Origin: a bacterium
GTDB lineage: Bacteria; Bdellovibrionota; Bacteriovoracia; Bacteriovoracales; Bacteriovoracaceae
Assembly (NCBI GenBank): GCA_030425045.1
Contig: JAUHVL010000005.1
Coordinates: 62,001-126,000, forward strand
DNA: 64,000 nt
Direction of reading: 5' to 3'
Shown: positions 8,822 to 17,202 of the stretch, one piece after another
Layout: each line of letters starts with the position of its first letter
Numbering within the stretch: position 1 is the stretch's first letter
Notes under the pieces: generated by a model
What the model saw: the letters and a program-made list of their open reading frames with translations, nothing else
What the model was told of the DNA's origin: nothing
The model's database searches: none
Made by a program: the position numbers and the translations under genes

Positions 8822-10510
8822 TCATAATGTTTTTAAATATTCTCTTAAGTCTGCTTTTTGAGCTTCAGAAATTTTTGCTGAGCCATCTTCATTCCAGAAC
8901 ATTTCATCATGGCCTGTATTTCTGAGCCCTTCTTTTCTGGCATCAAAAATAGCATCTCTTTCACGCCACCACCTTCTTGGAATCTTATCTCCTGTTGGAT
9001 AGCCCAAACAATTGTCGTCATAATCTTCCTCAACTTCAGATGGACCTTGCACCCATCTAGTCGGTCTTTTACTTGGATGTTCCATTAAAGCACATAAGTT
9101 TGGAATAGAATTATTATGCATATATGGGTATCTCAAAAAGATCCCCACCAAGGGTGAAGGAACATATCCTTTTTGAAGCTCCATATTGAGCCCCATATAT
9201 TTAGAGATCTTAAAACTGTTGAGTGACTCCGCTAATTCATCAGTTCCCAAGTAACGGTTTGGATCAGTACCAACATTTTTGATCGGTGTTTTCTTATGAT
9301 AAAGCACTTTGGTGGTTTTAACTTTCTCAGCAAAACTTAATTCATCTGCATTAGCAGCAGACCAACCTTTTTGATAAACACCATGACACTTCATACAGGT
9401 ATTATTAAAAACAGTTTCTCCTCTTTTGGCGGCCACAATATCGATGGAGCTTTCAGGAAAAAAATCTAACCAATGAGGTGGCTCATTGGCAAAAACGGCC
9501 GTCGTTAATTCTTTTACTTTTGTCTCATTATTTTTCATCCATTTTTCTAACTCAACTAAATCCGTGCCTCGACCAATTTCGTTCCATAAAATATTCATTA
9601 AAATAGGATTACCTGAAATTATCGATCCATCTGAAAGCCATTTTGTTTTATATTTTAAATTCCACCAAGGCATTGGCTTTGAGTCTGCAACAAAATGCTC
9701 TAAGCGATGTGGCCTCGGTCTTTTGGCAGCCTTAGGGTCTAACGTCGCGACATCATCTTTGGCCCTTCTTGAAAGAGATAACGCCACATGAGCAGACGAC
9801 GTATCCAAACCTAAGACTTGAGGTTTTCTCGTATTGATGTATTTAAGTCGATCTTTTGTTCTTTTAAAAATTTCACGTTCATCGTCAGTCGCTTTTGTCG
9901 AGTTCTGAAACATTTTTTCACCAACAAAAGGAATATATTTTTTCGCTAACCAAAAAAATTCATTCGCTCTAGAGCGTTTATTTGTCAGGCCCATTACAGA
10001 CTTACCCATAAAAGTACCAGAGTGGCAGGTAGCACAGCTAAAAGTCATGCCCTTACCTTGAGGTGTCTCTAAAATACTTGCCCCCATTCGATAATCAGGT
10101 CGGTAGTCGTGAGGAAAAGGAATTTGAAAAACTCCTGTTTCATTTTCCTCGGGGTATTTATTTAAACCTAACCAATCATACATCCCATCCATCGAGTAAT
10201 AACCAAGTTGAGCTTTGGCCACTTGTTCTAGTAAAAACCTTAAGGGATTACTTTTTTTATCCTCCATAAAAAAGCGCAGTGGCTCATAGGGAATCATCAA
10301 CCCTGTTATTTCAACAGGCCATTGAAGGGCGTGGATATAGCCTTGCTTTTTGGCCATTTCCAGTTGATCTTCCGGCAGAGAATAAATATTTCCTCGATGA
10401 GTTCCTGGCTTAATCGAAGCATTCACCGACCAGTCAGGCTCTGACCAATCGTAGGCCGTGGTTTGAGTAATAAAAAATACTGTCAAAAAGAGTGTTATTA
10501 TGTTTTTCAT
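8822..10510 (-). CDS. secreted di-haem c-type cytochrome, RoxA/MauG-like
   Basis: The 562-residue protein has a signal peptide (about 1-19) and two haem-attachment motifs: C159-A-T-C162-H163 and C372-M-K-C375-H376, about 213 residues apart. Two widely spaced CxxCH motifs in a large periplasmic protein fit the di-haem peroxidase/MauG superfamily. The length and the surrounding text (YPYMHNNSIPNLCALMEHPSKRP) are closer to RoxA-like proteins than to the ~330-residue cytochrome c peroxidases. It probably performs haem-based oxidation in the periplasm or outside the cell; the substrate is unknown. It stands alone between a kinase and a divergent acyltransferase. Confidence 0.72.
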   Translation of the reverse strand: MKNIITLFLTVFFITQTTAYDWSEPDWSVNASIKPGTHRGNIYSLPEDQLEMAKKQGYIHALQWPVEITGLMIPYEPLRFFMEDKKSNPLRFLLEQVAKAQLGYYSMDGMYDWLGLNKYPEENETGVFQIPFPHDYRPDYRMGASILETPQGKGMTFSCATCHSGTFMGKSVMGLTNKRSRANEFFWLAKKYIPFVGEKMFQNSTKATDDEREIFKRTKDRLKYINTRKPQVLGLDTSSAHVALSLSRRAKDDVATLDPKAAKRPRPHRLEHFVADSKPMPWWNLKYKTKWLSDGSIISGNPILMNILWNEIGRGTDLVELEKWMKNNETKVKELTTAVFANEPPHWLDFFPESSIDIVAAKRGETVFNNTCMKCHGVYQKGWSAANADELSFAEKVKTTKVLYHKKTPIKNVGTDPNRYLGTDELAESLNSFKISKYMGLNMELQKGYVPSPLVGIFLRYPYMHNNSIPNLCALMEHPSKRPTRWVQGPSEVEEDYDDNCLGYPTGDKIPRRWWRERDAIFDARKEGLRNTGHDEMFWNEDGSAKISEAQKADLREYLKTL

Positions 10511-10590
10511 AGCAAAATGCTAAAGAATAGATCTTTTGTTGTCCAAAGATAGTGGCTTACTTTAGTTGACAATAATGATAGAAATGACTC

Positions 10591-11247
10591 ATGAAATTAA
10601 AGATTTTATCAAGGCTGATTTATTTCATTGTTCGTTTATTAAATGGCACATACCGTTACCGTTATCTCGGTAATGAAAATCTAGAAAAGCCCCGTTCAAA
10701 GCATATATTAGCGATCTGGCACCAAAACCTCTTTCCAGGTATTTTGGCGCAAAATAACCAACATTATGTTGTCATCGTCTCCAAATCAAAAGACGCTGAA
10801 CCTGTGGCCTATACTTGCCAAACTTTGGGCCATAGAGTTGTTCGAGGGAGTTCCAAAAGAAATGGCGTTGATAAGGGCGGAAAGGCCGCTAAAGATGAAA
10901 TGATTACAGTGCTTCAAACAGGAATACCCGGAGCTGTCACAATTGATGGGCCTAAAGGCCCCGCCAAAGAAGTTAAGCCAGGCATCATTGATATGGCCAA
11001 AAAAGCGAATATTCCCATTGTTCCCTACGTGGTCATCCCCGATCGCTACTGGAGTTTTAATAGTTGGGATCGCTTTCGTATGCCAAAACCTTTTTGCCGA
11101 ATCATCGTCTGTTATGGAAGCCCCATTGATCAATCACTATCCTTTGAGGCCATGGCAGAGGCCCTCAAAAATCAGCTAAATCAACTTGAACAGAAAGTTA
11201 CCCAAAGCTTTGAAAACTGGTCAGAGCTGGATAAAAATAACCCTTAA
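10591..11247 (+). CDS. DUF374 / lysophospholipid acyltransferase family protein
   Basis: The 218-residue protein matches the DUF374 branch of the LPLAT superfamily: LAIWHQNLFPG near the N-terminus, then the hallmark TIDGPKGPAKEVKPGI. The acyl-transfer histidine is probably that of IWHQN. An amphipathic or hydrophobic N-terminus (LSRLIYFIVRLL) would place it on the inner membrane. The family is thought to acylate lipid or Kdo2-lipid A-like acceptors; the exact acceptor here is unknown. It is divergent from the cytochrome gene with an 80-nt shared upstream region. Confidence 0.85.
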   Translation: MKLKILSRLIYFIVRLLNGTYRYRYLGNENLEKPRSKHILAIWHQNLFPGILAQNNQHYVVIVSKSKDAEPVAYTCQTLGHRVVRGSSKRNGVDKGGKAAKDEMITVLQTGIPGAVTIDGPKGPAKEVKPGIIDMAKKANIPIVPYVVIPDRYWSFNSWDRFRMPKPFCRIIVCYGSPIDQSLSFEAMAEALKNQLNQLEQKVTQSFENWSELDKNNP

Positions 11248-11300
11248 AAAACCAAACCTTTTTACTCAACTTTATTTCATTTTATTCCGATACGTTTCTA

Positions 11301-12350
11301 ATGAAATGGAGAAAGAACATAAAAATACATGAGTTTGGTGATGCCATGGAGTCGAAGTCTTATAGCTTTGTTTCTAATTGGATGAACAACTTACTCGATT
11401 CATTTTTCTTATTCAAAAAAAGAAAAGGTGATATTGTCGCTGGTAGCGCAACCTTCTTTGCCATTCTTTCTTTCGGTCCCATTTTATTATTAATGATCAG
11501 TCTCATGGGTCAATTCTATGGAGATGTGGGAGAGGCCAAAACTCATGTTCTCAATTCAATTGAAAATAATATTCCTCATCTTGCTCCATGGATCTTAGAG
11601 TCGTTTTCAAAAATTATAGATACTCAGCTTAAACAAAAAAGTGGAATGAATATACTGAACACATTCTTTTTACTGTACTCCGTTTTAGGTGTGGTTAGTT
11701 CGATGATGTTTGGAATTAATACCATTGCTCAAAAGAAAACTCGGGGTGGTTTTTATATTGAAGATTTCCGCTCGCTCATTCTAGGAGCGACATCTGCAAT
11801 TTTTGTTGTAGGAATGCTTTATCTCAGTCATCCCCCATCACTTAAAAAAGTTCTTGGGGTGGGGTTAAACCACACTGGTTTGATGAATTTTTTAATTGAA
11901 TACCAAGTTATCCCAATGGCCATGAGCTTATTATTTTTTAGCTTTCTTTACAAAAGTGTTATCCCGTTAAAAGTGAGCATAAAAGATTCTTTTGCTGGTG
12001 CACTTACCTTTGTCGGATGTTTTATGGCGGGCAAATCTTTTTATTGGGTTTATCACCTCTACAGTAAAGATGGACTATCTCAAGCATATGGAAATTTCTA
12101 TACAATGGTGATTGCAACATTTTGGATATATTTTCTTATGAGTTCTTTTTTCTATGGAGCCTGTGTGGCCAGTTTAAAAACTCAAAAAATGATGGATCAG
12201 AAAATGAATGCCGATGAAGATAATTCAGTGGCACAAATGATAAAAGGACAAAGTGGAGAAGAACCTCCTCCACTTCACCTCGTCCCTCCTATAAAAGAAG
12301 AGACGAACGCATCAAAACAAGCAACATCTTCCAAGAAGAAAGCCGCTTAA
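11301..12350 (+). CDS. YihY/BrkB family inner-membrane protein
   Basis: The 349-residue protein has about six hydrophobic segments and the family phrases GDIVAGSATFFAILSFGP and YGNFYTMVIATFWIYFLMS that mark YihY/BrkB proteins (formerly mis-assigned as ribonuclease BN). Function is not established; a transport or envelope role is usual. The C-terminal 60 residues are charged and low-complexity (DEDNSV, EEPPPLH, KKKAA). The start may instead be ATG 11346 (MESKSY); neither start has a strong ribosome site. It is 53 nt downstream of the acyltransferase. Confidence 0.85.
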   Translation: MKWRKNIKIHEFGDAMESKSYSFVSNWMNNLLDSFFLFKKRKGDIVAGSATFFAILSFGPILLLMISLMGQFYGDVGEAKTHVLNSIENNIPHLAPWILESFSKIIDTQLKQKSGMNILNTFFLLYSVLGVVSSMMFGINTIAQKKTRGGFYIEDFRSLILGATSAIFVVGMLYLSHPPSLKKVLGVGLNHTGLMNFLIEYQVIPMAMSLLFFSFLYKSVIPLKVSIKDSFAGALTFVGCFMAGKSFYWVYHLYSKDGLSQAYGNFYTMVIATFWIYFLMSSFFYGACVASLKTQKMMDQKMNADEDNSVAQMIKGQSGEEPPPLHLVPPIKEETNASKQATSSKKKAA

Positions 12351-12351
12351 C

Positions 12352-12789
12352 TTAATCTCGACAGAGAATCATTGAGTTCCCTGAATTATCACAAATGACA
12401 TAAGCACTTACCGTTCTACGGTCTTTTGATGTTCCTAGAACATTTTCAGAAAAAGGTGTCCCGTCTGAATATTTAATTGTTAGCTTTTTAGCTGTAATCG
12501 ATTGCCATTGAGCGACTCCCCCTCCACTTTCTGAACAATTTTTACTTGAAGTACTATCGATGATCACTTCTTTACCAAACTCAACTTTTAAATCATACAA
12601 GCTCAATTCAATTTCATTTTCTGTAACCTTACCGTTGTTATACTCTCTTTCAGTTAAGACCACTTTGTTTGAAACATGGCCGCTAGTAAACTTAACGGTT
12701 CCCTCAGCATTAGAGCAGCTCTCTTGAAAAAAAGAAGCTGATCCTGCAAAGCTAAAAAGTGCAGCAATAGTAATGATCATCTTTTTCAT
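12352..12789 (-). CDS. small secreted protein, unknown family
   Basis: The start at 12789 is chosen because GAAGGAG lies 6 nt upstream and the product then begins with a standard signal peptide (MKKMIITIAALFSFAGSAS). The 145-residue protein has five cysteines, four in the mature part around SCSNAEG, KNCSESGG, VICDNSG and ILCRD, suggesting two or more disulphides. No family is recognised. It resembles small periplasmic or secreted proteins with a TSGHVSNKVVLTEREYN-type beta-rich core. Two palindromes at 12836-12898 lie upstream and may control it. Confidence 0.65.
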   Translation of the reverse strand: MKKMIITIAALFSFAGSASFFQESCSNAEGTVKFTSGHVSNKVVLTEREYNNGKVTENEIELSLYDLKVEFGKEVIIDSTSSKNCSESGGGVAQWQSITAKKLTIKYSDGTPFSENVLGTSKDRRTVSAYVICDNSGNSMILCRD

Positions 12790-12835
12790 TTTATTCTCCT
12801 TCATGATTAACCCTCCCATCATGTTGAAGACTTTT

Positions 12836-12898
12836 TGCCACGAACCGTGGCATATGGAAATAGTTTTTGAATTAAAATGTGGCAGACCGTTGCCACAT
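12836..12898. promoter_or_regulatory. paired palindromes sharing the half-site TGCCAC/GTGGCA
   Basis: Two perfect inverted repeats are seen: TGCCACG-AAC-CGTGGCA (12836-12852) and ATGTGGCA-GACCGT-TGCCACAT (12877-12898). Both are built from TGCCAC and its complement, but in opposite order. Their centres are about 43.5 bp apart, close to four helical turns. They lie 47-109 bp upstream of the secreted-protein gene starting at 12789. This fits a two-site operator for a dimeric regulator. No U-run follows either, so they are unlikely terminators. Confidence 0.45.
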
Positions 12899-13002
12899 AT
12901 AAAGCTTACAAACTGATTTACTTAAATGGATATGTTTCATTTTTGAAATTTAACATATTTTTGATGATCCTATAAAAACGTCCCTGTTTTTAGACATTTA
13001 AA

Positions 13003-13140
13003 ATGCTCCCGTCGTGGTCGCACCCACTTCGTGGGCAAGTTTTAAACATCCCTTGTTTTAAAATAGGAGATGACCAATACTTGCCCGAAGGGTCGGGGCA
13101 GGATGACCCGATATTGGTTATCGCAAAACATGGAAGTTTT
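13003..13140. repeat. GC-richer intergenic block with nested inverted repeats
   Basis: The 409-nt gap between genes (12823-13231) holds this block, visibly richer in G+C than its surroundings. It contains a CCCAC-TTC-GTGGG hairpin (13023-13035), an 8-bp long-range pair GGGCAAGT (13033-13040) with ACTTGCCC (13079-13086), and an 11-bp stem with one G-T pair (13069-13079 with 13112-13122) that encloses GGGTC/GACCC and TGCCC/GGGCA. The alternative pairings suggest a structured RNA or the remnant of a repetitive element. Overlapping frames exist on both strands but show no protein-like features. Confidence 0.45.
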
Positions 13141-13231
13141 AATTTATTTTTTGTTAATATTTGGAACTTAATAAATATTACTAGTTTACGTCGAAAACTT
13201 ATCTCCAATTAAGGGGGTCAGTTTATAAGCT

Positions 13232-13927
13232 TTAAATAAAAAAACGAAGTTTTATTAGAGTAACAAAATAAGTAAAAACAAACTTAAAAAGATTTCTTTT
13301 TGTGAGACCAAACATTCTTTGCTTAAAGGAAAAGGGAATCTCTTTTATTGAAATACCTTTATTATTTTTAATAAGTTTATAAAGAATTTCTTCGACGATA
13401 TCAAAATTATCACAACGAAGTTTTAGTTCTCGCAGCTGATCACCAGGATAAAGCTTAAAGCTATTGGATATATCTTTACATTTAATATTGAGAACGAAAG
13501 AGAATCCCCAGTTAACCATCTTACTCATTAAAATTAATATCGGAGAGTTTTCCGTATTTCCGCCTTTGATATAGCGAGAAGCGATGACGATATCGAATTG
13601 ATCTTTAAGATTTAGTAGCTCTGGAATAAACTCTGGGTTATGAGATCCATCGGCATCCATGAAAATAACATGCTTTCCGCGGCTGGATTCAATTCCTGTT
13701 CTCACCGCTGAGCCATAAGAATTATCACCTTTTCTTGGGATATACCTAAGTGTGAATTCATCACAAAGTTCTTTTGTCAGATCCATCGGTTCTTGTGTAT
13801 CGACAATAATAATTTCGAAAGTAAGGCCCGTTGCCCCGGCCGTGGTTTTTAACCTTGGGGCCAATAATCTTAGGTTTTGTTCTTCCATATAAGCTGGAAT
13901 CACAATCGATAAATCAAATTTTTCCAT
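13232..13927 (-). CDS. GT2 family glycosyltransferase, dolichol-phosphate-mannose-synthase-like
   Basis: The 231-residue protein has the GT-A fold signatures SIVIPAYMEEQNL at the N-terminus, the metal-binding DADGSHNPE (DxD-type) and a C-terminal basic, hydrophobic end. It most resembles polyprenyl-phosphate mannose/glucose synthases (DPM1-like) without the membrane domain. It probably charges undecaprenyl phosphate with a hexose, or extends a surface glycan. GAGG lies 5 nt before the ATG. It is divergently oriented from the dideoxysugar genes with a 147-nt intergenic region that probably contains both promoters. Confidence 0.85.
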   Translation of the reverse strand: MEKFDLSIVIPAYMEEQNLRLLAPRLKTTAGATGLTFEIIIVDTQEPMDLTKELCDEFTLRYIPRKGDNSYGSAVRTGIESSRGKHVIFMDADGSHNPEFIPELLNLKDQFDIVIASRYIKGGNTENSPILILMSKMVNWGFSFVLNIKCKDISNSFKLYPGDQLRELKLRCDNFDIVEEILYKLIKNNKGISIKEIPFSFKQRMFGLTKRNLFKFVFTYFVTLIKLRFFI

Positions 13928-14074
13928 AATAGCCTCGGATTATAGTGTTTTTTATAAACATGAGAAAGAAATGTATAAAATATATTCTTTTGTGCGTGGC
14001 ACTTTTAGAGTCCATTTGTTTTAGAAGTAGGTTGAATTTGCTAAGATGAGGATCAGTTAATTTAATTTGAAGCG

Positions 14075-15385
14075 ATGCGTGGTACTACGATGGCAGTTGA
14101 AAGAGAAGACATAATTCACTTAGCGAGATCTTTTCAGCGAGAAAATAACAATCGAGTTATTGTTCCTGGAAAAGATTATATTCCTCCTTCCGGAAAGGTG
14201 ATGGATGAAGAGGACATGGGCTATTTGATCGATAGTTGTTTAGATATGTGGCTAACCGCTGGACGTTATCATGACCAGTTGGAGAAAAAGTTTGCCGAGT
14301 TTATGGAGCAAAAATTTTGTTTATTAGTAAATTCTGGTTCTTCTGCAAACTTGCTGGCGCTTTCAGCATTAACGTCGCCAGTTCTTGGTGAAAAAAGTTT
14401 AAAGCCTGGTGATGAAGTCATTACGGTTGCAGCAGGTTTTCCAACAACTGTAAATCCAATTTTTCAAAACGGACTCGTTCCCGTTTTTGTGGATGTTGAA
14501 CTTGAGACATATGAAATTAATACGGACCTTCTAGACAAAGCACTATCAAAAAAAACTAAGGCCATTATGATTGCCCATACCTTGGGTAATATGTTTGATG
14601 TTAAAAAAGTGAAAAAGTTTTGCGACGAACATAACCTCTGGCTCATTGAGGATACATGTGATGCCGTTGGTGCTACATTTGATGGCAAAATGGCGGGAAC
14701 ATTTGGTGATATCGCGACGGTTTCATTTTACCCTGCTCATCATATGACCATGGGAGAAGGTGGAGCTGTTCTAACGTCAAATCCAAAGTTGAATAAAATT
14801 TTACTTTCGTTCAGAGACTGGGGGAGAGACTGTTGGTGTCCCACAGGCAAAGACAATACTTGCGGTAAAAGGTTTGGTTATCAATTAGGAGATCTTCCAA
14901 AAGGTTTTGATCATAAATATATTTATTCTCATATTGGTTACAATCTTAAAATTACAGATATGCAAGCAGCACTAGGAATTAGCCAGTTAAAAAAACTTCC
15001 CGGCTTTATTAAAAAGAGAAATAAAAACTTTGATTCTCTCTACAAAAAACTCCTCCCGCTAGAGTCTCAACTCATGTTACCAAGAGCGACTGAAGGAAGT
15101 GAGGCTAGTTGGTTTGGCTTTCCTATTTCTGTTACTGAAAACTGCAAATTATCTAAGCAGGAGCTTTGTGAAAGGCTGGAGGAAAAGAAAGTTGGAACAA
15201 GACAGCTCTTTGCTGGAAATCTAATTAAACAACCTCTTTATCGTGGAAAAGAATACCGAGTCGTTGATGAGTTAAAAAATACAGACTTTATTATGAATAA
15301 CACGTTTTGGGTTGGTGTATGGCCTGGATTAGATGAAAAGCATCTAGATTATATGGCAGAAGTTTTTATGGAGTTATTAGCTTGA
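14075..15385 (+). CDS. rfbH: CDP-6-deoxy-4-hexulose 3-dehydrase (E1, RfbH-like)
   Basis: The 436-residue protein is a DegT/DnrJ-fold enzyme, but the usual PLP-binding lysine is replaced by histidine in SFYPAHHMTMGEGGAV, the defining feature of E1 dehydrases. A cysteine group, RDCWCPTGKDNTCGKRF, matches the [2Fe-2S] ligand region. With an E3 reductase it removes the 3-hydroxyl of CDP-4-keto-6-deoxyglucose. ATG 14090 (MAVERED) is an alternative start. It is the first gene of the dideoxysugar operon and overlaps the next by 4 nt. Confidence 0.93.
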   Translation: MRGTTMAVEREDIIHLARSFQRENNNRVIVPGKDYIPPSGKVMDEEDMGYLIDSCLDMWLTAGRYHDQLEKKFAEFMEQKFCLLVNSGSSANLLALSALTSPVLGEKSLKPGDEVITVAAGFPTTVNPIFQNGLVPVFVDVELETYEINTDLLDKALSKKTKAIMIAHTLGNMFDVKKVKKFCDEHNLWLIEDTCDAVGATFDGKMAGTFGDIATVSFYPAHHMTMGEGGAVLTSNPKLNKILLSFRDWGRDCWCPTGKDNTCGKRFGYQLGDLPKGFDHKYIYSHIGYNLKITDMQAALGISQLKKLPGFIKKRNKNFDSLYKKLLPLESQLMLPRATEGSEASWFGFPISVTENCKLSKQELCERLEEKKVGTRQLFAGNLIKQPLYRGKEYRVVDELKNTDFIMNNTFWVGVWPGLDEKHLDYMAEVFMELLA

Positions 15386-16401
15386 AGTTTTTAGTGACCG
15401 GAGGTGCCGGCTTTCTCGGAAGTAATTTAGCAGCAGAAGTTTTGGCCCGTGGGCAAGAGCTCGCCATTATCGATGGCCATATGAGAAAAGGCTGCGATGA
15501 AAATCTAACTTGGCTTAAATCACTAGGATCGTTTCAAGAATATATAATTGATATCAGAGACAATAACGAGATCAATAAAGTTTTTGAACAGTATAAGCCC
15601 GATATTGTTTTTCATGTTGCAGGTCAGGTTGCAATGACCACATCGTTAGAAAACCCAAGAAGAGATTTTGAAACAAATGCTCTGGGAACTTTTAATATTC
15701 TGGAAGCTGTAAAAAATTATTCTCCTAACGCAAAGTTGATTTATTCCTCTACAAATAAAGTATATGGCGACCTTGAGCATCTTACTTATCTGGAAGGAGA
15801 ATCGAGATATACGGTTAAAGAATATCCTGAGGGGATGCCTGAATCGATTGGACTAGATTTCACAACTCCTTATGGTTGTTCAAAGGGCTGTGCAGATCAG
15901 TACATACAAGACTGGGCAAGGTGTTACGATTTGAATACTGTCGTTTTTCGCCATTCTTCCATTTTTGGTGGTCGCCAATTTTCTACTTTCGATCAAGGTT
16001 GGATTGGTTGGTTTGTCGACAGGGCCATAAAAACTAAAAGAGGGGAACTCGATCAACCTTTCACTATTGCTGGAAATGGAAAACAGGTAAGAGATGTTTT
16101 GTTTGCCGAGGATCTCGTTAAATGTTACTTCAGTGCCCTTGAAAAAATGCCTGACATAAAAGGCGAAGTATTTAATATTGGTGGTGGGTTTGAAAACAGC
16201 CTTTCACTTTTAGAATTGTTTCAACATTTAGAAGAACTATTAGATATTAAACTTAATTATACAAAATGCGACCCTCGTAAAAGTGATCAGAAAGTCTTTA
16301 TCGCTGATGTAACCAAAGCTCAGAAGATGTTTGGGTGGAGACCGACGGTAGATAAAGTGCAGGGCCTAAAAAAAATGATCTCTTGGGTAGAGTCTCTATA
16401 G
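15382..16401 (+). CDS. tyvE: CDP-paratose 2-epimerase (tyvelose epimerase-like SDR)
   Basis: The 339-residue extended short-chain dehydrogenase has the NAD motif TGGAGFLGSNL, the catalytic STNKVYGDLE region and Y-G-C-S-K (YxxxK). The phrases FHVAGQVAMTTSLENPRRDF, FRHSSIFGGRQFSTFDQGW and GNGKQVRDVLFAEDL are close to CDP-tyvelose 2-epimerase (RfbE/TyvE). It would convert CDP-paratose to CDP-tyvelose by C2 epimerisation via a keto intermediate. The start is TTG overlapping the previous stop (TTGA). UDP-glucose epimerase-type activity is less likely given the operon. Confidence 0.85.
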   Translation: MKFLVTGGAGFLGSNLAAEVLARGQELAIIDGHMRKGCDENLTWLKSLGSFQEYIIDIRDNNEINKVFEQYKPDIVFHVAGQVAMTTSLENPRRDFETNALGTFNILEAVKNYSPNAKLIYSSTNKVYGDLEHLTYLEGESRYTVKEYPEGMPESIGLDFTTPYGCSKGCADQYIQDWARCYDLNTVVFRHSSIFGGRQFSTFDQGWIGWFVDRAIKTKRGELDQPFTIAGNGKQVRDVLFAEDLVKCYFSALEKMPDIKGEVFNIGGGFENSLSLLELFQHLEELLDIKLNYTKCDPRKSDQKVFIADVTKAQKMFGWRPTVDKVQGLKKMISWVESL

Positions 16402-16428
16402 AGATTGCTTTTTAAAAAAGGAATTAAG

Positions 16429-17202
16429 ATGAAAGTATTAATTTTAGCTGGTGGTTATGGAACTCGTATCAGTGAAGAAACTGGCGTAAGACCTAAGCCA
16501 ATGGTTGAAATTGGTGATAAGCCAATCCTTTGGCATATCATGAAACAATACAGCTCTTTTGGTTATAACGAATTTGTCATTCTTTGTGGTTACAAAGGGC
16601 ATATGATCAAAGAGTACTTTGCAAATTACTATCTTCACAGTAGCAGCGTTACCTTTGATTTAAAAAATAACTCTATGGAGTCAATAAGCTCGGATGTAGA
16701 ACCTTGGAAAGTGACACTTCTTGATACAGGAGTAAAGACTTTAACCGGAGGAAGAATAAAAAGGGCACAAGAACTTATTGGAGATGAGCCTTTTATGCTG
16801 ACTTACGGGGATGGGGTTTCAAATATTAATATTAAAGAGTTGGTTGAAGGACATCAAAAGTCCAACAAGCTTTGTACGATGACGGCCGTTCAACCTTCTG
16901 GACGCTTTGGAGCATTGGATATTGAGGAAGACGGAACCATTAGCGCTTTCAAAGAGAAACCCCAAAATGAAATTGGTTGGATTAATGGTGGGTTTATGGT
17001 CTGTCAGCCTGAGGTCTTTAATTATATTAAACAAGGTGATGAGACTATTTTTGAAAGAGATCCTCTCGAATCACTTGCAAAAGATGGCCAACTGAATTGT
17101 TATAAGCATTTTGATTTTTGGAAGTGTATGGATACACTTGCCGATAAAAACGTTCTCGTAAAAATGTGGGAAAGTGGAGAAGCTAAGTGGAAGACTTGGT
17201 AA
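16429..17202 (+). CDS. rfbF: glucose-1-phosphate cytidylyltransferase
   Basis: The start at ATG 16429 is preceded by AAGGA at good spacing. The 257-residue protein has the nucleotidyltransferase motif LAGGYGTRISEETGVRPKPM, then WHIMKQYSSFGYNEFVILCG and FMLTYGDGVSNINI, all typical of RfbF. It makes CDP-glucose from CTP and glucose-1-phosphate, the first committed step of CDP-3,6-dideoxyhexose synthesis. The C-terminus overlaps the 4,6-dehydratase gene by 16 nt. Confidence 0.94.
   Translation: MKVLILAGGYGTRISEETGVRPKPMVEIGDKPILWHIMKQYSSFGYNEFVILCGYKGHMIKEYFANYYLHSSSVTFDLKNNSMESISSDVEPWKVTLLDTGVKTLTGGRIKRAQELIGDEPFMLTYGDGVSNINIKELVEGHQKSNKLCTMTAVQPSGRFGALDIEEDGTISAFKEKPQNEIGWINGGFMVCQPEVFNYIKQGDETIFERDPLESLAKDGQLNCYKHFDFWKCMDTLADKNVLVKMWESGEAKWKTW

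Noticed and set aside
12881-12895. Possible sigma-54 element in the second palindrome (TGGCA...TTGCC)
   Set aside because: The GG to GC distance is one base short in both orientations, and the perfect dyad is better explained as an operator.
13003-13212. 69-codon plus-strand frame in the gap after 12990
   Set aside because: It runs through the nested inverted repeats, shows no signal peptide or domain, and an equally long frame exists on the other strand.
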